64,000 nt of DNA from Acidipila rosea (GTDB lineage: Bacteria > Acidobacteriota > Terriglobia > Terriglobales > Acidobacteriaceae): NCBI RefSeq assembly GCF_004339725.1, contig NZ_SMGK01000003.1, forward strand, positions 466,322-530,321, given 5' to 3'. A program made the position numbers and the translations under genes. The notes under the pieces are model-generated. The model saw only the letters and a list, made by a program, of their open reading frames with translations, did no database searches and was not told the origin of the DNA. Position 1 is the stretch's first letter. Each line of letters begins with the position of its first letter. Shown here piece by piece: positions 1-8,387 of this stretch.

Positions 1-2
1 GC

Positions 3-1094
3 GGCTCCCGGCTTAGTCTCGGGCCCATGCTAGAGGAATTTGAACAGCTTTTTGCCGACTACATCGGCCTTCCCCACGCGGTAGCTGTCAACTCCGGCAC
101 CAGCGGTCTTCACCTCTGTATCCGCGCACTCAACATCGGTGTCGGCGATGAAGTAATCGTTCCATCCTTCACTTTTATAGCCGCAGCAAACGCGATTCGC
201 TATGAGGGCGCAACGCCTGTGTTCGTCGATATCGAACCACGCACGATGAATATTGATCCTGCGGCTATTGAAGACGCAATCACGCCAAAAACCCGTGCCA
301 TCCTCGTCGTGCATACTTTTGGGTGCCCAGCCGGTATGGCCGCAATCCTTGAAATAGTTCACCGTCACGGTTTATTGCTGATCGAGGATAGCTGCGAGGC
401 CCTCGGCGCGGAGTACGGCAGACGCAAGATCGGCAGCCTGGGCGATGCCGCAGTCTTCGGGTTTTACCCCAACAAGCAGATCACCACTGGCGAAGGGGGT
501 ATGGTCGTCACCCGCGATAGCAGCCTCGCGAGCCGCATGCGTGCGCTGCGCAACCAGGGGCGCTACGATACCGACGACTGGTTCCAGCACTCTGAACTTG
601 GCTACAACTATCGCCTCTCCGAGATCAACTGCGCCCTCGGAATCGAACAGCTCAAGCGCATCGACGAGATTCTCACTATGCGCGAAACGGCTGCGCGGAG
701 CTATCATCAGCACCTATGCCGGCACCCTGATCTCATTGTTCCACTTATAGAGATGCCCGGGCGCCGTATCAGCTGGTTTGTCTATGTCCTGCGCCTGAAC
801 ACCAGCTACAGCGCGGCAGACCGTGATGCGCTGGCGCAACATCTGCTTTCCTCCGGCATCGGCTGTGGGCGATATTTTGCGCCGATCCACTTACAGCCGG
901 CTTATGCTGCGTGGCGAGAGACAAGCCGCTTACCCATTACCGAATCACATGCTGCACGCACCCTGGCGCTCCCATTCTTCAATCGCATCCGGCCGCAGGA
1001 GATTGAATGTGTCTGCGAGACATTGTTGGAGTTTCTCAAACGACACGACAGATCGCGTGCGAACTCGCACGCAGGCAAAAGGGAGGAAGAATGA
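3..1094 (+). CDS. DegT/DnrJ/EryC1/StrS-family PLP aminotransferase, 5' end cut by window edge
   Basis: This is a sugar-aminotransferase-type PLP enzyme. Family members transaminate nucleotide-linked keto-sugars using glutamate or glutamine. The first ATG in view (27) is probably internal: the frame stays open to the window edge and reads GSRLSLGP before MLEEFEQ, the usual N-terminal block of the family, so the true start lies upstream. The PLP lysine is in FYPNKQITTGEGG, about residue 150 counted from ATG 27. The SGTSGLH and EDSCEALGAEYG segments are also typical. The stop overlaps the start of the amidase in an ATGA arrangement, so the two are one operon. The substrate cannot be deduced; a role in glycan or secondary-metabolite sugar synthesis is inference. 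Confidence 0.9.
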   Translation, partial: GSRLSLGPMLEEFEQLFADYIGLPHAVAVNSGTSGLHLCIRALNIGVGDEVIVPSFTFIAAANAIRYEGATPVFVDIEPRTMNIDPAAIEDAITPKTRAILVVHTFGCPAGMAAILEIVHRHGLLLIEDSCEALGAEYGRRKIGSLGDAAVFGFYPNKQITTGEGGMVVTRDSSLASRMRALRNQGRYDTDDWFQHSELGYNYRLSEINCALGIEQLKRIDEILTMRETAARSYHQHLCRHPDLIVPLIEMPGRRISWFVYVLRLNTSYSAADRDALAQHLLSSGIGCGRYFAPIHLQPAYAAWRETSRLPITESHAARTLALPFFNRIRPQEIECVCETLLEFLKRHDRSRANSHAGKREEE

Positions 1095-2494
1095 CTCACC
1101 TGACCACGCGTCCCGCAGTCGATTTATTGGCTCTGCTCCAAAGCAATCAAATCTCCCCACTTGAGTTAGCAGACGAATTCATACGGCAGATCCAACAGCG
1201 CAATCCGCAACTGAATGCACTCGTCGACTTCGATCCAGAGCGCGTCCGTCGTCAGGCTAAAGCACTCGAGAGCAGTCCTCACCCCCGCAGTCCGCTCTTC
1301 GGTCTGCCAATGACGGTGAAGGCGTCCATCTCCGTCGCGGATCATCGCTGCGAGATCGGAAGTCTGCTCCATCGCGGCTACACCCCGCCCACTGATGCCA
1401 CTGTTGTCAGGCGTATGCGTGAGGCAGGCGCGGTCATCCTCGGCGCCACCAACTGCCCGGAGTTTCTCATGGCCTACGAAACCGATAATCGTCTCTACGG
1501 GCGCACAGCCAATCCCTGGGACCTGAGTCGCACTGCAGGAGGGTCAAGCGGCGGCGAATCGGCTGCTATCGCTGCGGGGCTTTCCGCAGGTGGTCTGGGG
1601 AGCGACAGCGGCGGCTCTGTGCGAGTGCCCGCTCACTTCACTGGCATCTGCAGCCTGAAACCGACGCCGGGCAGAGTCCCCGCGCTAGGCCATCTGCCTC
1701 CCTGTGCCGGACCCTTTTCCATCCTTGGCGCCATCGGCCCAATGGCCCGGACAATCTCCGACGTCGCCTTGTTTTTTGAGGTTCTCTCCGGTCAGGATGC
1801 CGGCGACCCTGCGGGAGCGCCTGTTCACCGGCGGGGCTACTCTTCCGAGGAACTGAAGCGACTCCCCATCGGATTTCTTGAAGATGACGGTCTTACGCCC
1901 GTAACCGCAGAGACGCGGCAGGCCGTGCGCGATGCCGCCGCAGCGCTGCAGAAGCAGGGCTTCAAGGTAAGCCCATTTCGGTCGCAGTCCCTCGAACAGG
2001 CGCGCCGGTTGTGGTGGAAGTTTTTCGTTCGCTGCGGCGCGATGCTGCTCGACCCCCTCGTCCGTGGACGCGAAGACGATCTCAGCCCCACCTTTCAAGA
2101 CTTCCGTGAAATTGCGCACCGCGAGCTGCCGCTCACCGGCGAGGAACTACTCGCAGCCTGGATCGAGTGTGACCAGGTGCGCGGCAACCTGCTGGCGGAG
2201 ATGCGAGAGTTCCCCATCCTGCTCACTCCGGCCTGCTCCATTCCCGCCTTCCGGCACGGCGAGCGAAGCTGGATAATCGAAGGCCAGCCGGTCCGCTATC
2301 TAGATGCTATGCGCTACACCCAATGGTTCAACCTCCTGGCGGCGCCTGCAGCAATTGTGCCGGTCGGTAGATCTCCAGAAGGCCTTCCGATTGGAGTCCA
2401 GCTCGCGGGCCGTCCATTCGAAGACGAGATGGCGCTCGGCATCGCCGCACAGCTTGATCGAGAATTCGGCTATGTGCAGCCTCCAATTCTATAA
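1091..2494 (+). CDS. Amidase signature-family hydrolase
   Basis: A 467-residue amidase that should hydrolyse a C-N amide bond in the cytoplasm. The Ser-cisSer-Lys triad is visible: Lys77 in LPMTVKASIS, the cis-serine in GGSSGGES (about 152-153) and the nucleophile Ser176 in GSDSGGSVRVPA. The frame is open upstream to 1007, but ATG 1091 is preferred because GGGAGGAAG lies just before it and it overlaps the previous stop by four bases. Coupling to a DegT aminotransferase suggests both act on one nitrogen-containing metabolite, which is inference. No signal peptide is seen. It lacks partner genes expected of a GatCAB amidotransferase, so a stand-alone amidase is the better call. Confidence 0.92.
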   Translation: MTHLTTRPAVDLLALLQSNQISPLELADEFIRQIQQRNPQLNALVDFDPERVRRQAKALESSPHPRSPLFGLPMTVKASISVADHRCEIGSLLHRGYTPPTDATVVRRMREAGAVILGATNCPEFLMAYETDNRLYGRTANPWDLSRTAGGSSGGESAAIAAGLSAGGLGSDSGGSVRVPAHFTGICSLKPTPGRVPALGHLPPCAGPFSILGAIGPMARTISDVALFFEVLSGQDAGDPAGAPVHRRGYSSEELKRLPIGFLEDDGLTPVTAETRQAVRDAAAALQKQGFKVSPFRSQSLEQARRLWWKFFVRCGAMLLDPLVRGREDDLSPTFQDFREIAHRELPLTGEELLAAWIECDQVRGNLLAEMREFPILLTPACSIPAFRHGERSWIIEGQPVRYLDAMRYTQWFNLLAAPAAIVPVGRSPEGLPIGVQLAGRPFEDEMALGIAAQLDREFGYVQPPIL

Positions 2495-2497
2495 GGA

Positions 2498-2522
2498 GTG
2501 ATGGAGCGAAGCTCACCATCAC
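2498..2522. terminator. Hairpin between convergent genes
   Basis: GTGATGGAGC and GCTCACCATCAC pair around a GAA loop with a two-base bulge. The hairpin lies between the amidase stop and the convergent Fe-S protein gene, where a bidirectional terminator is expected. There is no long T tract, so termination efficiency is uncertain. Confidence 0.4.
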
Positions 2523-2602
2523 GCCGACAAAGGTGGCGGCGTGAACGTCCCATCCGGCGTAGTGGATCGAGCCTTCGTCCGCAAGGCCGGCTGGGCTCGT
2601 GT

Positions 2603-3595
2603 TCATCCCTCGCCGAGCCGTCGGGCCATGGTTGCCAGAAGCTTCGGGCGCACTGCTGGACGGGTCCATGGGCATTCCGCGATGCAGATGCCGCAGGACG
2701 CTGCTTCCGCGAAATAGGGAATGCACTTGTCGAAGTCGACATACCATCGCTCGACACCGCGCACCATCTGCTTCTTCGGCGTGATCGCGCCCGGTGGACA
2801 TGCCTGTGTGCACACCTGGCATGTGCTGCAGAAATCATCTGCGCCGAAGCGCCGAGGCGACGTCGGAATCAGCGGCATATCTGTAGTGACGCCTGCCAGA
2901 CGGACGCCCGCGCCGAAACGCGGGTTGATGAGCGAGCCATGCTTTCCCAGTTCACCCAGGCCAGCGGCGATCGCGGGTGGAATCAGCACCAACGCTCCGG
3001 CTGAAGGCCCCGGATAGGGATCGGCCTGATAGCCCTGCGCGCGGATCCAGTTTGCCAGTGTATAAGACGATCGCGTTCCTTTTGCGTATTGATCGCCCAC
3101 GTCGCAGACCCCTACACCATTGGTTTCGTCTGAGGGGACTTCGCGCAGGCGCTCATAGTTGTGCGCAAGTGCAAGCACGATCACCAATGGATGATCGATG
3201 GCATAGCCGTCGAAGACATACAGCGGATCCATTGGAGCAATCCCAATATCGTCCGCCTCGTTAGAGAGCGCGAATCTCCGGACCTCCTCGGTCAGAGTCT
3301 CCGCCGGCGCGTCGTTGCGTGTTGCTGACACCGCATTAAGCTCGGGATACGAAGAGGCAGCCTGAAACGCTTCCGCAGAACCTGGGCATTTCCGGGAATT
3401 CTGGCGTGCAACGATCTGCAGTTCACCCCAAGGGTGCTGATCCGGCGGATGCCAAAAGAACGGGGAAGGTCTGCGCGGCGTCCCCTCGCCAACACCGTTG
3501 ATGGGATTACCCGAGACGCGCAGCAGCGAACTGATTTCCGGCTTGGGTTGCCAGGTGTTTCGCCTCGGACGGCGAGGATTGAGTGGTTCGGACAT
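2603..3595 (-). CDS. Soluble reductive-dehalogenase / epoxyqueuosine-reductase-like 4Fe-4S protein
   Basis: A 330-residue protein with two ferredoxin-like cysteine sets at the C-terminus: CSTCQVCTQACPPGAI (C-x2-C-x2-C-x3-C), then a distal Cys (DKCIPY) with SCGICIAECPW. The central part has the cobalamin-fold signature of the reductive dehalogenase/QueG group (GELGKHGSLINPRFGAGVRLAGV). No twin-arginine signal and no small membrane anchor gene are present, unlike respiratory dehalogenases, so a cytoplasmic corrinoid/Fe-S reductase is more likely. The N-terminal ~100 residues mention no known motif. It is converging with the amidase and has no obvious operon partner. The substrate is unknown. 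Confidence 0.75.
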   Translation of the reverse strand: MSEPLNPRRPRRNTWQPKPEISSLLRVSGNPINGVGEGTPRRPSPFFWHPPDQHPWGELQIVARQNSRKCPGSAEAFQAASSYPELNAVSATRNDAPAETLTEEVRRFALSNEADDIGIAPMDPLYVFDGYAIDHPLVIVLALAHNYERLREVPSDETNGVGVCDVGDQYAKGTRSSYTLANWIRAQGYQADPYPGPSAGALVLIPPAIAAGLGELGKHGSLINPRFGAGVRLAGVTTDMPLIPTSPRRFGADDFCSTCQVCTQACPPGAITPKKQMVRGVERWYVDFDKCIPYFAEAASCGICIAECPWTRPAVRPKLLATMARRLGEG

Positions 3596-4178
3596 TGAAG
3601 TGGCTCACAGAAGAGGGAGACTGCCATGCTTATCCGCACATCAACAGTTCCTCTGGAATTTAATCGCAGCCGGAATTGTGCCGGAGTACACAGTCAATGC
3701 GAAACCATCCGGGGTTGGGCATCGATGCCCAACCTTCGGTGGACAACAAAGGCTGCGAGCCACAGACTCTTTAGTGTGGTGGCGGTAGACTCCGGATAGC
3801 GGGCATCGGAGCCTGATCTGGACTTCACTACGCTCCGGAGGTATCCACCGTGGTATTGGATGACGCACTCGATCAATTGCAAAGATAAAAGATAGATGAC
3901 AACGGAAAGCGTCATTGCCGACAAGGATCTGGAAGTACGCAGCTGGCTGAGATCGTTGGAGTCAAAGATATCTATGCTTCTGTCAATCGTATCTGCTCGA
4001 AGCTGGTAGACCAGACAAGTTTATCCCTGCTGGCGATGAATAAGGGTAGGAATAGCTTTCCTGATGCTCGTGAGCTATTGTTCCTCTGCGACGTCGGATA
4101 CCTCGCTCAAATCGCCATCGCAAGGCGAGACCCTAACACAAGGCAGGGTATGCGCCGGAATTGCCGAATGTTGATTAG
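3596..4178. other. 583-bp region without a convincing gene
   Basis: Short open frames on both strands look like chance frames. An open stretch around 3930-4182 (+) reads as a helical, protein-like sequence but has no credible start and no recognised family, so it may be a gene relic. One perfect palindrome is listed separately. Confidence 0.5.
3713..3734. repeat. Perfect 22-bp palindrome
   Basis: GGTTGGGCATC followed by its exact reverse complement GATGCCCAACC. There is no T tract after it on either strand. It could be an operator, an intergenic repeat unit or part of a terminator for the Fe-S protein gene region; no second copy was noticed in the window. Confidence 0.6.
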
Positions 4179-5075
4179 TTAGTGATCCGACTTAACAACG
4201 CCGTGCCTCACAGGAATCGATAGTGCCTGATCTCGAAAGGCCATCGGAAGCATCCCAGTTAAGCGTCGGAAAAACTTCACAAAGTTGGTCGGTTCGGAGA
4301 AACCCAGCTCCTCCGAGATTTCCTTCACTGTCATGTTGGTATAAACCAGCACGCGTTTAGCCTCCAGTGCCACGCGCTTTTGTATAAGTTCCTTCGGCGC
4401 TGCTCCAGTGACTACGCTGCAAGCTCGATTCAGAGTTTTTTCGCTGCAACCTAGTTTATGGGCAAAAGCGGCTACAGACCTCGTCTCAGCAAAGGACGCT
4501 TCCAGCAGCGTCTCAAATCGGTTAAAGATGTCGAACACATTCGATGTTTGCGCGGACACGTCCGAGAGCAAGTCACTCTGGCGTTCCAGCCGCAACAAAA
4601 GTACGATCAACTCGTTTGACAGGATACGCCGCGAAGTTGGGTGCGCATCCCCTCCGGAATACTCCTCAAACAAGGTGGCAAATGCAGCTCTAATCGGCGG
4701 TGTCGATTCAATCATCGTCGAGATGCGGTGCGGCTGTATTCCTTCCTTGCTGGGGGAAATAAAATTCAATTCAAAGATCAGTAGTTGCGCCTTACACCGG
4801 TCTGATATGAATAAACGCTGAACCTGACCGGGCCGGATGAAGATCAGTGATCCTGTTTTGAGTCGGTAGGAGATAAAGTCGATTTCCTGATGCGCTGTTC
4901 CTTCGTTCACCAGCATCAACTGAAAGAACGCAGCGCAGCGCGGTCTTGCAAAGTGCTCTTTTCCAGCACGTTGGACCGCAGTAGCCAGCGTCACCGCTTC
5001 AAAGCCGAGAGCTTGCTTTTTGGCGGCGAAATTGACTCGGGTAATGGATGGGCTACGGTGTCCGATTTTGACCAT
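4179..5075 (-). CDS. AraC-family transcriptional regulator
   Basis: About 298 residues from ATG 5075. The C-terminal ~100 residues hold a double helix-turn-helix of AraC type: SVAAFAHKLGCSEKTLNRAC and then MTVKEISEELGFSEPTNFVKFF. The N-terminal half resembles the cupin-like sensory domain of AraC proteins (GSLIFIRPGQVQRLF). The frame is open to 5177, but the extra 34 residues look non-coding and would overlap the divergent gene's start. It is transcribed divergently from the NTF2-like gene at 5160, the usual layout for an AraC regulator and its target; that regulatory link is inference. Confidence 0.88.
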   Translation of the reverse strand: MVKIGHRSPSITRVNFAAKKQALGFEAVTLATAVQRAGKEHFARPRCAAFFQLMLVNEGTAHQEIDFISYRLKTGSLIFIRPGQVQRLFISDRCKAQLLIFELNFISPSKEGIQPHRISTMIESTPPIRAAFATLFEEYSGGDAHPTSRRILSNELIVLLLRLERQSDLLSDVSAQTSNVFDIFNRFETLLEASFAETRSVAAFAHKLGCSEKTLNRACSVVTGAAPKELIQKRVALEAKRVLVYTNMTVKEISEELGFSEPTNFVKFFRRLTGMLPMAFRDQALSIPVRHGVVKSDH

Positions 5076-5159
5076 TTTCAGTACGATTTTGACACTACTC
5101 AAGTTGATCGGTCGACCTGACAATCGTTTACATATCGAGCTGCCAAGAAAGGCCAATCC

Positions 5160-5927
5160 ATGTCCATACGGAAGCATCAGGTCGTTGACCTGTTGAAAAG
5201 TATCCAGACCGGTGATACTGCCCCTCTGTCATACATCAATCCGAACAAATACATTCAACATAATCACCGCGCCGCTGACGGGCTTGCAGGCTTCGGAGCA
5301 CTTATCGCGTCGCTCCCCGCAGGGTCGGCGAAAGTTTTCACTCCGCGCGTCTTTGAGGATGGGGAATTCGTCTTTTCTCACACCGAATACGACTTCTTTG
5401 GCCCGAAGATCGGCTTCGACATCTTCCGATTCGAAGATGGAAGCATCGTCGAGCACTGGGACAATCTCCAGGAAAGACCTACAGGAGCGAATCCGAGTGG
5501 ACATACGATGACGGATGGACCCGCAGTAGCGACGGATCTCAACAAGACCTTGGCCAACAAGATTCTTGTAGAAGCTTTTGTGGAAGATGTCTTAGTCAAC
5601 GGCAGAATGCAGAGGCTCGGCGACTATATCGCAGGCGACAACTACGTCCAGCACAATCCTTATATCGGAGATGGCCTGTCTGGTCTCGGAAAAGCGCTTG
5701 AGGCCATGGCCCGCGAGGGCATCACTTTGAAGTACGACACTATCCACCGCATTTTAGGTGAAGGCAGCTTCGTTCTCAGCGTAAGTGAAGGTGAATTTGG
5801 CGGCAAACACGTCTCGTTCTATGACCTGTTTCGCGTGGTCGAGAACAGGATCGTGGAACATTGGGACACCATTGAGGAGATCCCAGCATTCGGCGCGGAA
5901 TGGAAAAATGGCAACGGAAAATTCTAG
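5160..5927 (+). CDS. Tandem SnoaL/NTF2-like domain protein
   Basis: A 255-residue protein made of two similar NTF2-like (SnoaL) halves. Residues ~1-110 contain YIQHNHRAADGLAGFGALI and end FRFEDGSIVEHWDNLQE. Residues ~130-250 contain YVQHNPYIGDGLSGLGKAL and end RVVENRIVEHWDTIEEIP. The paired halves show an internal gene duplication. AAGAAAGG precedes the ATG. Such proteins are small cone-shaped enzymes or binding proteins in oxidation or isomerisation pathways; the substrate is not evident. The divergent AraC gene probably controls it. No secretion signal. Confidence 0.85.
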   Translation: MSIRKHQVVDLLKSIQTGDTAPLSYINPNKYIQHNHRAADGLAGFGALIASLPAGSAKVFTPRVFEDGEFVFSHTEYDFFGPKIGFDIFRFEDGSIVEHWDNLQERPTGANPSGHTMTDGPAVATDLNKTLANKILVEAFVEDVLVNGRMQRLGDYIAGDNYVQHNPYIGDGLSGLGKALEAMAREGITLKYDTIHRILGEGSFVLSVSEGEFGGKHVSFYDLFRVVENRIVEHWDTIEEIPAFGAEWKNGNGKF

Positions 5928-6079
5928 GTGCCGATTACTGGTCCTATGAACTGCACAGGCGTAGCAGCAATCCAAATAGAGAAGGTTTTCACAGCGAAAG
6001 TTGTTTTGTAAGGCGCATTAGGAAATACGGCTTAGAGCATTTCGGGAAATTCAGGGTAGAGGACATTACTGGACGGCGG

Positions 6080-6336
6080 CGGTTGGGGGCGATTCCTAGG
6101 CTGCGTATCAGCGAAGTCCTGGGCCTGAAGTAGATGGATATTGACTGTAAGACGTTACAGATGGACATTATCCGGTCGGTGGTGGATGGCATTGTCGGGA
6201 AGTGCAAAACGGAGGTCTCCCGCAGGCCGGTTCCATCGATGAGCTGACCACCACCACTGCCGAGTTGCTGGCCTGGAAACGGGAAACTTGCTACGCCGAG
6301 TCGGATGACTGGGTCTTCGCGAGCGAACGAGTTTAG
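6080..6336 (+). pseudogene. Decayed phage integrase (tyrosine recombinase) fragment
   Basis: Three reading segments line up with the central part of a phage-type integrase: PRLRISEVLGLK followed by TAG where the family has Trp, then MDIDCKTL...VVDGIVGKCKTEVSRRPVP. After a frame change near 6235 comes ELLAWKRETCYAESDDWVFASERV and a stop at 6334. The last segment closely resembles the same part of the intact integrase at 22405 (WRKETPYRADDDWVFASP). Both the N-terminal arm-binding part and the catalytic HxxR...Y part are missing. It marks an old integration event. Confidence 0.8.
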
Positions 6337-6390
6337 AGGAAAAGGAACACGAAAGACCCAAGATGATGACCCGCCGGGACGGGTAATTTC

Positions 6391-6864
6391 CTAGCTCGGC
6401 AGGAAACCACGTCGCGCCCGAATCTCCAGGCGCAGCTCTTCGCGAAGCGCCTTGCTCCTTTTGAGCCGCTTGAAAAACTCCTCCAACACGCTCACCACGA
6501 TTGAATTCACGCTGACGCCTTCCTCCTCCGCCCAAGCTCGGATGACAGCTCGCGCTTCGGCACCGACATGTAGCAGCTGCGGCTTGGATAGCGGAAGCCC
6601 GGCCTTGCGAGTCTGCGTAATCGTTACATCCTTCCGCTCGACATGGCGCAGAGCGAAAAGAATCACCTTCGAAAGATCGCCGGCCACCCGCGCTTCTTCC
6701 GTAACCGCCTCTCTGAGGTCAATCGGGAGGCGCAGAGTCATCCCTGCCCGGTCTTCCGTCCACCGCTGTCCTTCACGGTTCACATTTCTCGCTGTCTTCT
6801 TTGATGCCAAGTAATCTCTCTTCCTGGTACGAGACATCGGCGGGGTCGAAGGATCGCGACCCAT
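6391..6864 (-). CDS. Hypothetical protein with ribbon-helix-helix-like segments
   Basis: A 157-residue basic protein. MTLRLPIDLREAVTEEA around residue 42 has the strand-helix pattern of ribbon-helix-helix DNA-binding proteins. A second similar helical stretch follows near residue 103 (AEARAVIRAWAEEEGVSVNS). This suggests a DNA-binding regulator, possibly linked to mobile DNA. GAGG lies six bases before the ATG; a second ATG at 6837 is possible. It lies just after the integrase relic. No partner toxin is visible beside it. Confidence 0.6.
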   Translation of the reverse strand: MGRDPSTPPMSRTRKRDYLASKKTARNVNREGQRWTEDRAGMTLRLPIDLREAVTEEARVAGDLSKVILFALRHVERKDVTITQTRKAGLPLSKPQLLHVGAEARAVIRAWAEEEGVSVNSIVVSVLEEFFKRLKRSKALREELRLEIRARRGFLPS

Positions 6865-7310
6865 TCAAACCTCGCCGTCTCTACGTTCTCTGATTTTATT
6901 GAAATGAAACTTTCAACAAACAAGTCGATTCTAAGGTAAAGAAAGGCAGTTTTGGCCTGTTAGCCTGAGCCACCAGAGCGTTGTTGTGCCTTCCTTCCGG
7001 AGGCGTTTTGTCGCGCTATTGGGCGAGTCATTTTAGACGGTCGATTCTCTCGAGAATGGAGAAGCGCATGCTTCTCATGACCAGCCAACACCCGGAGCGG
7101 AGGTGTCGGTCAGGGCCGCAAAGCGCCGCGCCAGCGGTCGAGGCGCAGCGGAGAGCCTTGACGGAGCCGGAGCGAAGGGTAATACGCCCGGTCAGTAGGC
7201 GCCGGAGACTAGAAACGCCGGAGCTGGCGAGGAAGATTTCCTCCTGATTTTCTGTGGTTTAGGGTTTCATAAGGTTTAAGACAGACTGATCTTGTTCAAT
7301 TTATTTATAT
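6865..7310. other. 446-bp intergenic region with hairpins
   Basis: No gene is supported. Two adjacent hairpin-forming sequences occur: ATTCTC/GAGAAT at 7044-7057 and GAGAAGC/GCTTCTC at 7059-7076. The following GC-rich stretch (7090-7230) could be structured RNA or decayed sequence; nothing is recognised. Confidence 0.4.
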
Positions 7311-7327
7311 GTTCGTGAATCACGAAC
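7311..7327. promoter_or_regulatory. Operator-like palindrome upstream of abiEi-like gene
   Basis: GTTCGTG-AAT-CACGAAC is a perfect 7-bp dyad with a three-base centre. It sits in AT-rich DNA 31 bases before the start of the AbiEi-like gene. AbiEi antitoxins repress their own promoters by binding inverted repeats, so an autoregulatory role is a reasonable inference. Confidence 0.6.
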
Positions 7328-7358
7328 AGTGGTAAATTTTGTACAAGAAGCGACTTAT

Positions 7359-8387
7359 ATGGACAAACACCATACACACCGCGAGGAAACCGTCCTCGAA
7401 GAGGCGTTCGCAGCACTTCGTCGAACTACCGGCATCGAGGCGCAAATCATCAAGCGCTGCGATCCCCCTGCGGCAGGGGATGCTCTGATCGAAATCAAAA
7501 CAACAACGAAGAAATACAAGTTTCTGGCCGAGGTCAAAACTGTACGACACTTCGCCACCATCGGCTTAGTAAAGGAGCAACTCGCTCATCTGGACCGCGG
7601 GGTCTATCCTCTCCTGGTTGCTCCCTATATCACTCGAGCATTGACAGAACACTGCCGCGCATTGCATCTTCCATTTCTTGACATGGCAGGAAATGCGTAT
7701 CTCGATGCTCCGGGCCTCACGATCTACGTGACCGGCGAACCCCGTCCAGACATCGCCCGTGATGAACCGCGCTATCGGGCTTACACCACAGTCGGGATGA
7801 AGGTCGTCTTCGCCCTGCTATGCCGGCCAGAGTTGGCCGAGGCCACTCGTCGCAATCTCGCCGCCGCAGCCCAGGTTGCGCTTGGCACGGTCGGGCCTGT
7901 CATCGAGGATCTGGAGAACCGCGGCTATCTCGTGCAACGTGACAAGAAAATTCTCACCAAGACGAAAAAGCTGACAGAAGAGTGGGTCGCCCGCTTTCCA
8001 GACGCTCTCCGCCCAAAGCTATTCAAGAACCGCTATCAAGCCGACACGGACCGGCTCCTCGCTCTTAATCTGCATGCGCAACATGCCTTTTGGGGCGCAG
8101 AGGTCGCCGCTCAGCGCCTGACCGGATACCTCAAGCCTGAGCAATTCACGATCTATCTACGGGGCGATGGAAAGCCCCTATTCAACCAAGCTAGAATGCG
8201 CCTCGACCCAAAGGGAAATACCGAAGTATTACAGGCATTCTGGGGTTTTCCCGAAGATCCCAATCATCCGGACCTGGTCCCCCCCTTATTGGCCTACGCC
8301 GACTTGATGGCGACGCAAGATGGACGTAATCTCGAAACAGCACGCCTTCTCTATGAGCAGTTTCTCGAACCCACTCACCGTCCCTGA
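7359..8387 (+). CDS. Type IV toxin-antitoxin AbiEi-type antitoxin/regulator
   Basis: A 342-residue protein of the AbiEi antitoxin type (AbiEi_2-like): an N-terminal restriction-endonuclease-like fold region (YKFLAEVKTVRHFATIGLVKEQ) and a winged-helix region near residue 150 (GMKVVFALLCRPELAEATRRNLAAAA...IEDLENRGYLV). ATG 7359 is chosen because ACAAGAAG lies eight bases upstream; an in-frame GTG at 7329 would overlap the operator region. The 3' end overlaps the nucleotidyltransferase gene. The antitoxin is expected to silence transcription of the pair and to neutralise the toxin without direct binding, as known for AbiE. Confidence 0.78.
   Translation: MDKHHTHREETVLEEAFAALRRTTGIEAQIIKRCDPPAAGDALIEIKTTTKKYKFLAEVKTVRHFATIGLVKEQLAHLDRGVYPLLVAPYITRALTEHCRALHLPFLDMAGNAYLDAPGLTIYVTGEPRPDIARDEPRYRAYTTVGMKVVFALLCRPELAEATRRNLAAAAQVALGTVGPVIEDLENRGYLVQRDKKILTKTKKLTEEWVARFPDALRPKLFKNRYQADTDRLLALNLHAQHAFWGAEVAAQRLTGYLKPEQFTIYLRGDGKPLFNQARMRLDPKGNTEVLQAFWGFPEDPNHPDLVPPLLAYADLMATQDGRNLETARLLYEQFLEPTHRP

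Noticed and set aside
3641..3924. Minus-strand frames of 75-76 residues
   Set aside because: They overlap in two frames, span a perfect palindrome and have no protein-like features.
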